A stretch of DNA of 64,000 nucleotides from contig JAMOQH010000126.1 of NCBI GenBank assembly GCA_027064085.1, forward strand, positions 27,898 through 91,897, written 5' to 3'. Below are positions 48,824 through 58,865 of the stretch, piece after piece. The notes under the pieces were generated by a model. It was not told where the DNA came from. It made no database searches and worked only from the letters and a program-made list of their open reading frames with translations. Position 1 is the stretch's first letter. Every line of letters starts with the position of its first letter. The DNA comes from a bacterium (GTDB lineage Bacteria; UBP6; JAFGXH01). The position numbers and the translations under genes are program-made.

Positions 48824-50539
48824 ATGGAAAAAAAATTTATAAGTAATAAATACGATAATGAAAAAATAGAATTAAAAGGTGTATTAAATAAACTAGAACA
48901 ATTTGCCGAAATAATAAAAAATAATGAGCTTAAAGAATTATTGAGTAATCTATTTAAAAGTATAGATGAACCTTTCTCTTTTGTTATTGTTGGGGAGGTT
49001 AAAGCAGGGAAATCAAGTTTTATAAATGCCTTATTAAAATCAAATATATGTAAAGTTGATATTGATATCTGTACAGATATTGTTCAAGAAATTACTTACT
49101 CTGAAGAACCATACACTAAAAATATTTCAACATATTTAACTAAAGTTGGTTTAAATAAAGAAATACTAAAAAAAATATCAGTTATTGATACTCCTGGAAC
49201 TAATAGTATGATAGATCATCATCAAGTTATAACAGAAAGATTTATTCCTAATAGTGATTTAGTCTTTTTTGTGTTTCCTTCAACAAATCCACATACTAAA
49301 ACTGCATGGGATTTATTATCTTTTGTTAAAGATGATTGGAAAAAAAGGGTTGTTTTTATTTTACAAAAGGCTGACTTCTTGTCAAAAGAAGAATTAGATG
49401 TAAATCTTTCAAAGGTAAAAAGCTATGCACAAGAAAAAAATGTTGAAAACCCTATAGTTTTTCCTGTTTCAGCAAAGAAAGAGGAAAATAATGAAGAAAA
49501 TAGTGGTTTTCAAGAACTTCGTAAGTTTATAGAACAAAATATAACTGGAGATAAATACAGTAAGTTAAAATTATTGTCTATTGTAAATTCAATAACAGAA
49601 ATACTTTCTAGACTAAATAAGGATATAAATTTATATAAATTAGAAATTAAATCATATACTGAAATTGTAAATGAAATAAAAGGTTCTTTAAAAAATGATG
49701 AAGATCATTCCAGATATGAAATTGATTCTTTAATAGATAGGCTTATAGGGGGATATAATAAAGTTGCTTCTGATTTTAAAAAAGATTTAAAAAGGGTTTT
49801 GTCCTATGGTAAATTTTTAAAAATAGCAATACCGTTTAATAGGGGAAATTCAATAAAGTCAGAAATTGAAACATTAGAAGCTAATTTTAAAGAAAAAGTT
49901 ATGATGCAGTTTCAATTAGAAGCCAAAGATGGTGCTAGATATTTTGTTGATGGAATACGCAAATTACTTGAATCTCTAATTGAAGACTTAAATAAACTTG
50001 AAAATACTGTTAAAGATGAAGATTTCTTTTCTAAAATTCCTGATAATAGAGAAAATATTATAGAAGATGTAAGAAAGAAGCTAGAAGAATTTTTAAATAA
50101 TGATACATTTGTTAAAACGCTAGAAAGTTCATTACCAGAATCTCTTTCTCCTGCATTACTTACAGAGGGTGCAATAGCAATTATTAGTGGAATTATACTT
50201 GCATCAACGAATATTACATTTTTAGATGTTACAGGAGGGATTTTAACGAGTTTAGGGGTGATTGTTTCAAGTGGAGCATTAATTTTTAAAAGAAATAAAA
50301 TTATTAATCAGTTTCAAATAGAAATAGATAAAGTTGAAAGAGAATTTCAAGAAGATATAAGAAGAATTTTAAATGAAAAATTTGACATTATTTACAAAAC
50401 AATAAATGAAAGTTTTACTAAGTTGTATGATTATGTTGAGAAAAATAATCAAAAGAAACAACCGTTAATTAAAAAATTTGAAAATATTGAATTAGAAGCA
50501 AATACATTATTAAAAGAAATTAAGTCTAAGATTAATTAA
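48824..50539 (+). CDS. Bacterial dynamin-like GTPase
   Basis: The 571-aa product has a large GTPase domain with P-loop GEVKAGKSS, the switch Thr in DICTDIV, VIDTPGTNS (G3) and LQKADFL (G4-like, T/NKxD replaced by QKAD as in many dynamin-like proteins). Helical stalk regions follow, then a hydrophobic hairpin at about 440-490 (AIAIISGIILAS... GGILTSLGVIVSSGALIF) that would insert into membrane, and a final helical arm. This is the build of bacterial dynamin-like proteins that remodel or protect membranes. The ATG at 48824 follows GGAG by 6 nt; an in-frame TTG at 48812 lies ahead of it. It is followed by two chemoreceptor genes. Confidence 0.87.
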   Translation: MEKKFISNKYDNEKIELKGVLNKLEQFAEIIKNNELKELLSNLFKSIDEPFSFVIVGEVKAGKSSFINALLKSNICKVDIDICTDIVQEITYSEEPYTKNISTYLTKVGLNKEILKKISVIDTPGTNSMIDHHQVITERFIPNSDLVFFVFPSTNPHTKTAWDLLSFVKDDWKKRVVFILQKADFLSKEELDVNLSKVKSYAQEKNVENPIVFPVSAKKEENNEENSGFQELRKFIEQNITGDKYSKLKLLSIVNSITEILSRLNKDINLYKLEIKSYTEIVNEIKGSLKNDEDHSRYEIDSLIDRLIGGYNKVASDFKKDLKRVLSYGKFLKIAIPFNRGNSIKSEIETLEANFKEKVMMQFQLEAKDGARYFVDGIRKLLESLIEDLNKLENTVKDEDFFSKIPDNRENIIEDVRKKLEEFLNNDTFVKTLESSLPESLSPALLTEGAIAIISGIILASTNITFLDVTGGILTSLGVIVSSGALIFKRNKIINQFQIEIDKVEREFQEDIRRILNEKFDIIYKTINESFTKLYDYVEKNNQKKQPLIKKFENIELEANTLLKEIKSKIN

Positions 50540-50641
50540 TTTTACTCCATTTTTATTCTATTTATAAAAAATAAAGTTTATTTATTTAATTTTAAATAAT
50601 AAAGTTCCGATACAAATACTAGTTTGTTAGTAGGATTTAGT

Positions 50642-52039
50642 ATGAATGTAAGTATAATAAAAAAATTCTTTTTTAGATTACATCTTTTTGGCTTCATTGT
50701 AGGGTCTATATTTCCTATTTATGCATCTTTTTTTGTTAACTATAAAAGTAGTGCTCATAAAACAATATTTATAATTGGGTCTGTTCTGGCTGGCATTACT
50801 ATAGGCTCTTTTGCTTACTATTTAACTAGAAAAATGATATTGAAAGTTATTAAAAAGATAGCTTATGATTTAAAAGAAATAGAAAATAATAATAATTTAA
50901 AAATTTCAATTGATGTAAATTCTAATGATGAAATAGGTTTATTGGCTAATTCTGCAGATAGTTTTGTTAAAAAAATACAAAATGATATGATAGAAACATC
51001 TAAATATTCTGAAAGTCTTGATGAAACGGCCCAAAATTTTGAAAATATCAGCTTTGAAATGGACAAACACTCTAAAAATACAGAAAATGAAATTATTGAA
51101 ATATTAAATTATATAAATTCAGTAAAAGAAAAAAGTAAAAATATTTCCAATAAGTTAAGTACTAATGTTTTAAAAGAAGTTGAAAGTATAAGTAATAAGC
51201 TAGTTACTATTAATAATGAAGTTAATAATATAAACAATAGTTCCTCTGAAACTGAAGAAATGACTTATACTGTATCTTCTGCAATAGAAGAGATCAATTC
51301 AACGATTAATGAAATTTCTAATAATACATTAAAAGCAGTAAATATAAGTAATGAAGCTAAAAATGATAGTGAAGTAACATCAGAGAAAATGAAATCATTG
51401 AATGATTCGGCAAAGGCTATAGGTAATATTGTTAGCTTAATAAGAGAAATTGCGAATCAAACTAACTTATTAGCACTTAATGCTACGATAGAGGCAGCAA
51501 GAGCAGGAGAAGCTGGTAGAGGTTTTGCTGTTGTAGCTAATGAAATTAAAAATTTGGCAAATGAAACTAATGATGCTACTATTCAAATAACAAAACAAAT
51601 ATCAGAAATACAAAATGATGTTAATACTGGTATCAAGTCTGTTAGTGATTTGTCTAATGTTATTTTGGAATTAAATGAAATTAATGCAACTGTAGCATCT
51701 TCTGTAGAAGAGCAATCGGCTACAATATCTGAAGTATCTATGACTTTGGGGCAGGTTGCTAGTAATACAAAAGATAACACTAATAGTATTAGTGATATTA
51801 CAACTGAAATGAATCAAATTACTAGTAAAATACAAAATATTACTGATAATGTTCATAATGTAACAAGTGATAGTGAAGAAAATTCAGAAAATATGATTGA
51901 GGCATTGAGTAAAATCGATAATATTGTAAAAACATCAAAAATTACTACTGAAAATGCAAGCACAATAAAACAAAGTTCAGGTAAAATGGCTGAAATCTCT
52001 AATAAATTAAATAATATGATTTCAAAATTTATAGTATGA
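50642..52039 (+). CDS. Methyl-accepting chemotaxis protein without a sensor domain (copy 1)
   Basis: The 465-aa receptor has two membrane segments near the N-terminus (about 10-30 and 40-58) joined by only about ten residues (VNYKSSAHK), so it has no periplasmic ligand domain. A HAMP-like linker and a long coiled coil follow. The signalling tip is well conserved: [40 protein letters not shown]. The ATG at 50642 follows AGGA by 6 nt. The gene is a tandem duplicate of the next one (both 465 aa, 44 identical bases in the membrane-hairpin region). It probably senses membrane state or a cytoplasmic cue, or works with a partner. Confidence 0.9.
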   Translation: MNVSIIKKFFFRLHLFGFIVGSIFPIYASFFVNYKSSAHKTIFIIGSVLAGITIGSFAYYLTRKMILKVIKKIAYDLKEIENNNNLKISIDVNSNDEIGLLANSADSFVKKIQNDMIETSKYSESLDETAQNFENISFEMDKHSKNTENEIIEILNYINSVKEKSKNISNKLSTNVLKEVESISNKLVTINNEVNNINNSSSETEEMTYTVSSAIEEINSTINEISNNTLKAVNISNEAKNDSEVTSEKMKSLNDSAKAIGNIVSLIREIANQTNLLALNATIEAARAGEAGRGFAVVANEIKNLANETNDATIQITKQISEIQNDVNTGIKSVSDLSNVILELNEINATVASSVEEQSATISEVSMTLGQVASNTKDNTNSISDITTEMNQITSKIQNITDNVHNVTSDSEENSENMIEALSKIDNIVKTSKITTENASTIKQSSGKMAEISNKLNNMISKFIV

Positions 52040-52157
52040 GAAAATTATGCAAAAATCATTAATTAGAAAGTACATGTATTCAACGAATTTATTTGGTGTT
52101 TTAATGGGAGTGGTATTTCCTATTTATGCATCTTTTTTTGTTAACTATAAAAGTAGT
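50709..52157 (+). repeat. 44-bp exact direct repeat in the two chemoreceptor genes
   Basis: Positions 50709-50752 and 52114-52157 are identical over 44 bp, coding the [14 protein letters not shown] membrane-hairpin segment in both genes. The rest of each gene has diverged, so this short stretch is either strongly constrained or recently converted. Confidence 0.85.
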
Positions 52158-53444
52158 ACACATAAAGTAATATTTATAGTTGGGGCAATATTAGCAGGTA
52201 TAGCTGTTGGAGGATTTTCTTATTACCTAACTAAGAAAATAATTTTATCTGTAATTAAAGATATTACTAGTAAATTTGAAGATTTAGCAAATAATAATGA
52301 TTTGTCAGTACTAATTAAAATTGATAGTGATGATGAAATAGGTTTACTTGCAGAATGTTCAAATAAATTTATTGAAAAAATAAAAATTGATATGTTGAAT
52401 ATTTCGGATTTTGTTGATAAACTTAGTGATACATTCAAGGAGTTAGAGTATTCTCAAAATAATATAAAAAAAGAAGTTAATATTTCAAATAATAAAATAA
52501 TAAATATTGATAGTGGTATAGAAGAAATAAGAGGAGATAGTTATTCTAGTTCTGAAAAATTAAATAATACTGTGAAAGTTAATGTTGGTGAAATTAATAA
52601 TGATTTAATAGTAATGAGTGATAATTTAAGAAAGGCCGATAATAATTCATCTGTAATTGAAACTATGAGCTTTTCTATTTCTGAAGAAATGCAAAAAATA
52701 GATGAAGATATCGTATATTTATCAAATAACTCATTAGATGCAGCTAGAATTAGTGAAAATGCAAAAGAAGATAGTGAATTAACAACTAAAAAAATTGAAG
52801 AATTAAGTGTTTATACTAAAAATATTGAAAATATAATAAATTTAATACAAAGTATTGCCTCCAAAACTAATTTACTTGCACTTAATGCCACAATAGAGGC
52901 TGCAAGAGCAGGAGATGTTGGAAAAGGTTTTGCGGTTGTTGCTAATGAAATTAAAAATTTAGCAAATCAAACAAATAAAGCTGTTGCTGAAATACAAAAA
53001 CAAATAAATGATATTGAAAATAGTATGATTGAGGGGCTACAACGAATTGAAAATTTAAATGATGTTATAATAAATTTAAATGATATAAATAATGGAATTG
53101 CAAATAAATTAGATAATCAAAAAACTAGTATTAGTAATGTTTCAGTAAATACTGATAAAAATTTAAAGTTGATTAAAGAAAATAATATGCATATTTCACA
53201 AATATTAAATACGCTAGAAACATCTACTGGTAATATAGGGAATATTGATAAAGATATAAAAAAAATATCTAATGAAACTCGTAATACTAGTAATAAAATC
53301 AATAGTATTTCTCAAGATATGAAAACAATTAAAGATATTACTAATAAAATTAATAATGATTCTAGCATTGTTGACAAAAATGCAAAAACTTTATTTGACA
53401 TTTCCCAAAAACTTAGTGTATTAGTTAAGAAGTTTAAGCTTTAG
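52047..53444 (+). CDS. Methyl-accepting chemotaxis protein without a sensor domain (copy 2)
   Basis: The 465-aa paralogue of the preceding receptor starts 7 bp after it and has the same membrane hairpin with a very short loop (VNYKSSTHK). The tip is recognisable but less canonical: [40 protein letters not shown], with Ser and Lys where EIANQ is usual. Sequence outside the tip and membrane region has drifted strongly from copy 1, so the copies may form heterodimers or have separate partners. It is cotranscribed with copy 1 and the next gene. Confidence 0.9.
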   Translation: MQKSLIRKYMYSTNLFGVLMGVVFPIYASFFVNYKSSTHKVIFIVGAILAGIAVGGFSYYLTKKIILSVIKDITSKFEDLANNNDLSVLIKIDSDDEIGLLAECSNKFIEKIKIDMLNISDFVDKLSDTFKELEYSQNNIKKEVNISNNKIINIDSGIEEIRGDSYSSSEKLNNTVKVNVGEINNDLIVMSDNLRKADNNSSVIETMSFSISEEMQKIDEDIVYLSNNSLDAARISENAKEDSELTTKKIEELSVYTKNIENIINLIQSIASKTNLLALNATIEAARAGDVGKGFAVVANEIKNLANQTNKAVAEIQKQINDIENSMIEGLQRIENLNDVIINLNDINNGIANKLDNQKTSISNVSVNTDKNLKLIKENNMHISQILNTLETSTGNIGNIDKDIKKISNETRNTSNKINSISQDMKTIKDITNKINNDSSIVDKNAKTLFDISQKLSVLVKKFKL

Positions 53445-53452
53445 GGGTGAAC

Positions 53453-54424
53453 ATGAATATTATTGATAAAAGTGAATATTTAATGAAAAGGTTATTAGCT
53501 AAAATAGACATGATTGGTGAAATAAATGGTGATTTAATAGGTAAACCTGTTTATATTAATGATAAGAAATTTGGAGAATCCACAGATTACTCAACTATTT
53601 TAGAAATTGATGTTAGTAAAAATGAAAAAAATCATTTTTTGAATGATGTAGGAAAATTAGTCAGAAAGAGGTATTTTGATTTTGATTTTATTTTTAATGT
53701 ATGTTTTTCATGTGCAAAACCAAAAATCTTTGATATTGATGAATATGCGGACCCATATTCTATTTGGTTTAATGTATTCTTTGGGTATTATCAGATAGAT
53801 ATTCCTTTTAACAATAGACGTTATCCTTTTGGTTTTAATGAAGATATGACAATTAATCCCATTGAGATTTTAAAAATAGGTAAGTCCGATTGGAATTTTT
53901 TTTCAAATTATTTGTATGGAGTACCTTTAAAAGTAATTGAAGGCAATAATGAAGTTGTAGATATCTCTCAAAAAGAAATAAATAGTTCTATGGTAGAAAC
54001 TGAAATAATACATGGTGTAGAGTTTTATAAGATTACTGTTAACTTCTTTAAGGTTATTTCTGCTTATGAAGCAAATGACGATATGGAATTAACTAATAAT
54101 TTTAATAATTTCGTTTGGCAAACACTTTTTGGCTATCCTGTTTCAAGAAATGAATTTGATAAAAGCTTTATAACTACTAATATGAAATCAGTAATGTATG
54201 TTTATCATAAGGATATGAGTAATGACCCTGATTTACCAAAAGGAGAAAAACAGCATTCTACTTTTATATTTGGTGGAGTTATCAATTTGGATTATCCCCA
54301 AAATGCTTTAAAAAATCCTGATAACACCAAGACGAGAGAAGAATTAGAAGCTGAAAACGAAAGGTTTCTTGAGTTACAGTTAAAGGAAATCAAAAAGATA
54401 ATACCTGAAGTTTTGGGGCTATAA
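53453..54424 (+). CDS. Unrecognised soluble protein linked to the chemoreceptors
   Basis: The 323-aa product is acidic and aromatic-rich, with no signal peptide or membrane segment. Landmarks are CFSCAKPKIFDIDEYADPYSIWFNVFFGYY (split at CFSCAKPKIFD), IDIPFNNRRYPFGFN and a C-terminal helix rich in Glu. I do not recognise the family. The ATG at 53453 is chosen because AGGGG, overlapping the stop of copy 2, stands 5 nt upstream; a GTG at 53447 is also in frame. Its tight linkage to the two chemoreceptor genes suggests a role as a cytoplasmic partner, which is inference only. Confidence 0.6.
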   Translation: MNIIDKSEYLMKRLLAKIDMIGEINGDLIGKPVYINDKKFGESTDYSTILEIDVSKNEKNHFLNDVGKLVRKRYFDFDFIFNVCFSCAKPKIFDIDEYADPYSIWFNVFFGYYQIDIPFNNRRYPFGFNEDMTINPIEILKIGKSDWNFFSNYLYGVPLKVIEGNNEVVDISQKEINSSMVETEIIHGVEFYKITVNFFKVISAYEANDDMELTNNFNNFVWQTLFGYPVSRNEFDKSFITTNMKSVMYVYHKDMSNDPDLPKGEKQHSTFIFGGVINLDYPQNALKNPDNTKTREELEAENERFLELQLKEIKKIIPEVLGL

Positions 54425-54504
54425 GTATTAAAGAAATAAGCAATGTAGTTCTGAAATATTCATAAAAAAAATTTTTGTTTTCGTATAAATTTAATACATA
54501 AAAA

Positions 54505-54533
54505 TTGATTTTACTATATGAAATGAATACAAT
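54505..54533 (+). promoter_or_regulatory. Promoter of the AmgK-like kinase gene
   Basis: TTGATT (54505-54510), 17 bp and TACAAT (54528-54533), 23 bp before the ATG. Confidence 0.65.
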
Positions 54534-54556
54534 TATTAAATTATTATGGAGTTAAC

Positions 54557-55582
54557 ATGACTGAGAAGAGATTAATTAAGTCATTAACAGAAAATAAAAT
54601 ACTTTTTAAAGCTTATATTAAACTTATGGGAGATGCATCTACAAGAGTTTATTATAGAATATCCCTTGAGGATAATTTTACATCAGAAAAAACTTTTATT
54701 GCCATGGTTTTACCTCAAAAAGTAGAAGTTAATGAAAAAGGAAATACTTCATTTATAAAAGAAGAACCATTTATAAATCTACATCGATATTTAATAAAAT
54801 CAGACCTAAATATTCCTGAAATATATTTGAATGATGAAATGAATAGAGTTGTTCTATTAGAAGATTTAGGTGATTTAACTTTATATAAGTTAATAAATGC
54901 AGAAAATAGAAATGATTTAGAAAATAAATATAAAAAAGCTATTGATGAGCTAATTATTTTTCAAAACTATACACTTAACAATGAAAATAATGATGTTTAT
55001 GCTTTTAAAAGAAGTTTTGATAAAGATACTTTAAAGTGGGAGCTTGAGCATTTTGTAGAATGGCGTTTAAATAAAGGTGTAGGTATAAAACTTTCTGAAA
55101 ATAACATGAAAATTATAGATAGATATTTTGAGGATATTGTTAAAAAGTTAATTAAATTACCTCAAATTATTGTTCATAGAGACTATCAATCTAAAAATAT
55201 AATGATTAAAGACAATAAATATTATTTAATAGATTTTCAAGATGCTTTAATTGGTTCTTATGTATATGATCTTGTTGCACTATTAAAAGATTCTTATGTG
55301 GAGCTTAGTGAAGATTTTGTTATAAATATTCTAAAATACTATATAAAAAAGAAAAAAGAAAAATCAAATATAGAGTATGATTTTAATAAATTATATGAAG
55401 ACTTTAAATTGCAAGCAATACAAAGAAAACTAAAAGACACAGGAAGATTTCATTTTATTGATATTGTCAGAAATAATTCCTCCTTTTTGGAGTATTTACC
55501 ATTAAGTAAAAGGTATGTTAGAGATTATTTAATAGATTTATATCCTGAATTATATGAAATTTTTCAAGATGCTTTAAAATAA
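54557..55582 (+). CDS. AmgK-type anomeric sugar kinase / aminoglycoside-phosphotransferase fold
   Basis: The 341-aa product has the small-molecule kinase fold with GDASTRVYYRIS (nucleotide loop), VVLLEDLGDLTLY, the catalytic loop VHRDYQSKNIMI and IDFQDALIGSYVYDLVALLKD with the metal Asp. This pattern matches the COG3178 group including Pseudomonas AmgK, which phosphorylates MurNAc/GlcNAc at the anomeric carbon for cell-wall recycling. The MurU nucleotidyltransferase that normally accompanies AmgK is not adjacent, so the substrate is unconfirmed. Drug resistance is not implied. The 3' end overlaps the convergent metalloprotease gene by 9 bp. Confidence 0.8.
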   Translation: MTEKRLIKSLTENKILFKAYIKLMGDASTRVYYRISLEDNFTSEKTFIAMVLPQKVEVNEKGNTSFIKEEPFINLHRYLIKSDLNIPEIYLNDEMNRVVLLEDLGDLTLYKLINAENRNDLENKYKKAIDELIIFQNYTLNNENNDVYAFKRSFDKDTLKWELEHFVEWRLNKGVGIKLSENNMKIIDRYFEDIVKKLIKLPQIIVHRDYQSKNIMIKDNKYYLIDFQDALIGSYVYDLVALLKDSYVELSEDFVINILKYYIKKKKEKSNIEYDFNKLYEDFKLQAIQRKLKDTGRFHFIDIVRNNSSFLEYLPLSKRYVRDYLIDLYPELYEIFQDALK

Positions 55583-58447
55583 AGATGTAAATTCTAAGTA
55601 ATATTGATTATCACCTCCTGAGTTTAATCCTTTTGCATATCCTAATGATAAATTATAAGGTTGAAAATATCCTATTAAAAATTGCATAGTTAATTCAATT
55701 CCTAAACCCTGTTTTATATTTAATTTATATAAAGTATCCGTAATATTGGCCATATCATAAAAAAACCTTAAGTAAAATTTATGTATATAAAAGGGAAGTG
55801 TTGAGTAACCAAATTTTGAGTAAAATAAGTGTTGTCTGTATTCCAAGTTTAATAAGTTTAAAGTACTTGCCCTAAAGGCATCTTGTGGATATCCTCTTAA
55901 ATATACTCCTCCTATAGCGGTTCTATCTATAAGTTTATCAGTGATTGTTCCATAATGAGGATATCCTCCGATATACTGTTTGCTTATTCCACCTTCAGAC
56001 ATATTTAAGGATAAGTTATAAGAAAGAGCAAATGCTCCTGAAAGTATTTCAATCGGAAGATAATTTTTATAAGATATTGCAAATATGATACTATTGTAAG
56101 TTGCAAATAATTCTTTATCTCTAAAGCTAATTCTTAAATTAAATCTTTCACCACTTGATATACTTGGAGTTGTAATTAAGTATTGAGTGTCTGCATAAAA
56201 ATAACCAAGTGAAAATATAAATTTATCTGATTCTTCAGGTAGTTTTGGTGGCTTATCCCATGGTTTAAATTCATAATTAAATTTAGGGGTAGAAAAGTAT
56301 CTATTTGATGCTGAAAAATAAATTTGACTGCTTCCATCGCTGTTATAAAAAGGGATTGATGTCGTTAGTGAGAAAGTATGGTATTGTGCATTAAACTTTG
56401 TTTTTTTACCATCAATTAAAAGGGTATCTGAGACAAGAGGAGTGTAGGAATATCCTAGTGAATAATATAAAAAATTTGAATTGTCTGAAAAATAAATTGC
56501 AAATAAAAAATCTTTTATGTCAAAAACATAATTTGCAAAAATTGAATAAAAGTAATATTCTCTAACATCGTTATTGCTAATTTCTAAGCCTATGTTATTT
56601 TCAAAGTTTCCTGTTGTAATTTGTGGCATTATATTTTTAGGTAAAATTTCTGGGAATATAGAGAAATCTATTTTTTTATAATTTGCTTTTTTATTGTTTG
56701 CTAAAAACAGTAATTCCTTATCTTTTAAAGAGTCATATATTTTTTTATTTATTAAATCCTTCTCTTTTATTAAAATTATTTCAAAACCATTATCTTTTTG
56801 ATACCTTAATGCATAAAACTCTTTTTGTTTTTTATTGTATATTATTTTGGTGATTCCTGTGAAAAAATTTGTTTTTTTAGTAATTTGATTAGTGGTTAAA
56901 TTGTATTCATAAATGTTTAATATATCATCTTCTTTATCTGATATAAAGTATATTTGTTGATTAGTATAAATAGGTGATATGTCAAAATTATCATCTTTTA
57001 TAATTGTAGTTAGTTTTTTAGTTTTTAAATTTAGAGTTGCGATATTCCATAATTTATTATTTTGATTTATTGAGAATAAAAGTTTGTTTTTATTTATAAA
57101 GTTTATCTCTCCTATTGTAGTTAAGGTTTTAAAACGAGTTACTTTATTTAACTTTTTAGTTTTCAAGTTATACAAGTAAATATTTTCAATACCATAGTTA
57201 TTTACAACTAGTGCTACGGTATAATTTGCGGGATTAAACTTAAAGTTTATAACTCTTAAATTATTAATTTCTATTTTAGAATTTGTTTTATCTAAATTTA
57301 TTGAACTAAGTCTTTTTTCTGTTCTGTTTCCTTTTATTTTATATGAAATATAATATAATTTATTATCAAGAACTTCAAAATTAGATAAACTGTCATTAAA
57401 TTTCATTATTTTTTTTAATTTTTTATTTTCAGGATTGTATTGGTATAAATAAGATATATTTTCAGGGCCTCCGCTTAATATATATAAATTGCCATTGTCT
57501 GCAAGAGCCATATTTAAAATGTTTTTACTTTTATTTTTTTTGATATTATTACAAATAGGGATATAATACTTTTTATCTTTTAGTATTCTTTTAAATTTAG
57601 TGATTTTGTGTTTTTGTATTTTTAAACGGAGTTTTTTAAATTTATTTCTATAATATTTTATAAATTTTTTATATAATTGTGTAAATGTTTTACCATTTGA
57701 ATTTTTTAAGGCTGTGTTGATTCCATAGGGAATAATTTTATCTCCATAATTTTTGGTAAATTTAGAAATTCCTGAAAAATTATAGTCATACTTAAAAATG
57801 TAATCTATAAAAAATGCCCCATATAAATAAACCATTCCTCCATAAGGATATTTAGAGCTTTGATTAGATAATTCAGAAAGAGAAATGTCATTATTTAAAA
57901 TGCTAGTTCTAAACATCATTTTGTAAAGAGGAGAATTTAATCGTCCTCTTTGAGTTCCAAGAGATTCAAAATAAACAGCTAAACCTTCTGTAATAAATTT
58001 AGGAAAAACTTGATTTGGTGCCATTAGTTTTCCAAAAACCGAATTTATTATTTTAGGTGTATTTCCTTTTTTATCTATGTGAACAATGTGCAAGTATTCA
58101 TGTAGCACTAAAAGATATAGCCAATTGTCATAATATCCAAGTACTGATGTTGCTTCAGGAGGATAGGGGAATATGTGTATCAAATTGTATGGTATAACTC
58201 TAGCAAAACCGTTTGCATCATCTATGGAGTCAGAAATAACCACATTAGTTAATTGAGGTTGGTTTTTTACGGCTTTAGTTAACCAAGAGTTAATTTCTAT
58301 TAGGTATTTTATTGTTTTTTTAGCGATATAAGTATTTTTTTCTTCATAATGAACTTTAAAGTGTTTAGATTGAAGAGTTTTCCATCTTTCTGAAAATATA
58401 TTTGTAGATGTAAATATTATGATTATAATTAATAAAGTTTTATTCAA
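55574..58447 (-). CDS. Zinc metalloprotease - beta-propeller - outer-membrane barrel fusion protein
   Basis: The 957-aa product has a signal peptide (about 1-18) and a gluzincin-type protease domain (about 20-270) with the HExxH motif in LVLHEYLHIVH and the third zinc ligand Glu in FITEGLAVYFES. A TolB/WD40-like propeller follows (about 300-600, repeats such as IYFISDKEDDILNIYEYNLTT). The C-terminal barrel-type region (about 640-957) contains YIGGYPHYGTI, YLRGYPQDAF and the ending YYLEFTSLF, resembling the BamA/surface-antigen fold. It is probably a surface- or periplasm-facing protease anchored in the outer membrane. The start overlaps the small membrane-protein gene by 8 bp. Confidence 0.85.
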   Translation of the reverse strand: MNKTLLIIIIIFTSTNIFSERWKTLQSKHFKVHYEEKNTYIAKKTIKYLIEINSWLTKAVKNQPQLTNVVISDSIDDANGFARVIPYNLIHIFPYPPEATSVLGYYDNWLYLLVLHEYLHIVHIDKKGNTPKIINSVFGKLMAPNQVFPKFITEGLAVYFESLGTQRGRLNSPLYKMMFRTSILNNDISLSELSNQSSKYPYGGMVYLYGAFFIDYIFKYDYNFSGISKFTKNYGDKIIPYGINTALKNSNGKTFTQLYKKFIKYYRNKFKKLRLKIQKHKITKFKRILKDKKYYIPICNNIKKNKSKNILNMALADNGNLYILSGGPENISYLYQYNPENKKLKKIMKFNDSLSNFEVLDNKLYYISYKIKGNRTEKRLSSINLDKTNSKIEINNLRVINFKFNPANYTVALVVNNYGIENIYLYNLKTKKLNKVTRFKTLTTIGEINFINKNKLLFSINQNNKLWNIATLNLKTKKLTTIIKDDNFDISPIYTNQQIYFISDKEDDILNIYEYNLTTNQITKKTNFFTGITKIIYNKKQKEFYALRYQKDNGFEIILIKEKDLINKKIYDSLKDKELLFLANNKKANYKKIDFSIFPEILPKNIMPQITTGNFENNIGLEISNNDVREYYFYSIFANYVFDIKDFLFAIYFSDNSNFLYYSLGYSYTPLVSDTLLIDGKKTKFNAQYHTFSLTTSIPFYNSDGSSQIYFSASNRYFSTPKFNYEFKPWDKPPKLPEESDKFIFSLGYFYADTQYLITTPSISSGERFNLRISFRDKELFATYNSIIFAISYKNYLPIEILSGAFALSYNLSLNMSEGGISKQYIGGYPHYGTITDKLIDRTAIGGVYLRGYPQDAFRASTLNLLNLEYRQHLFYSKFGYSTLPFYIHKFYLRFFYDMANITDTLYKLNIKQGLGIELTMQFLIGYFQPYNLSLGYAKGLNSGGDNQYYLEFTSLF

Positions 58448-58865
58448 TTGATGCTTTTACCTTTGGATTAAATGTTATAATTATAGGGAACTTATACAAA
58501 AACATAAATTTATATTTAAATTTCATTTTTAAAGTTGCTTCTTTAAAATTTCTATCTATTTTTATATATTTGGGTTTACAATAGTATTCTTTACTATGAA
58601 TACAAAAAGATGATAGATATTTTTGTATTGCGGTATCATCACTTGTTTTACTTGCAAGTAAAACAGCCTGATTCATATTATCTTTCATTCCTTGGTATTT
58701 GTAGTATGTATATGCAGAAAAATATAATGTAAATATTACAACAACTAAAATAACTAGAGTCATGATATCTTTAATGAAACCTCTAATTGTAAATTTTCTT
58801 GAATGTTGTAATGGCACTCCTTCTGGATCTGTATCATCAAATGAAAAATTATTATTCTGATTCAT
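58440..58865 (-). CDS. Small single-pass membrane protein
   Basis: The 141-aa product has a polar N-terminus (about 1-30), one membrane segment (about 32-52, IMTLVILVVVIFTLYFSAYTYY) and a periplasmic part with two Cys (FCIHSKEYYC). No family is recognised. It overlaps the histidine-kinase gene by 14 bp upstream and the protease-barrel gene by 8 bp downstream, so the three proteins are made together. It may link the kinase to the outer-membrane protease, though the sequence does not prove this. Confidence 0.7.
   Translation of the reverse strand: MNQNNNFSFDDTDPEGVPLQHSRKFTIRGFIKDIMTLVILVVVIFTLYFSAYTYYKYQGMKDNMNQAVLLASKTSDDTAIQKYLSSFCIHSKEYYCKPKYIKIDRNFKEATLKMKFKYKFMFLYKFPIIITFNPKVKASIE

Noticed and set aside
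50606-50613. Sigma-28-like -10 box (TCCGATAC) before the first chemoreceptor
   Set aside because: No TAAA -35 box at the required distance; a similar CCGATA box before the TadE-like gene (48751-48758, minus strand) also lacks it.
54557-55582. Aminoglycoside-resistance gene
   Set aside because: The fold is shared, but the motif set matches chromosomal AmgK-like sugar kinases; there is no mobile-element context.
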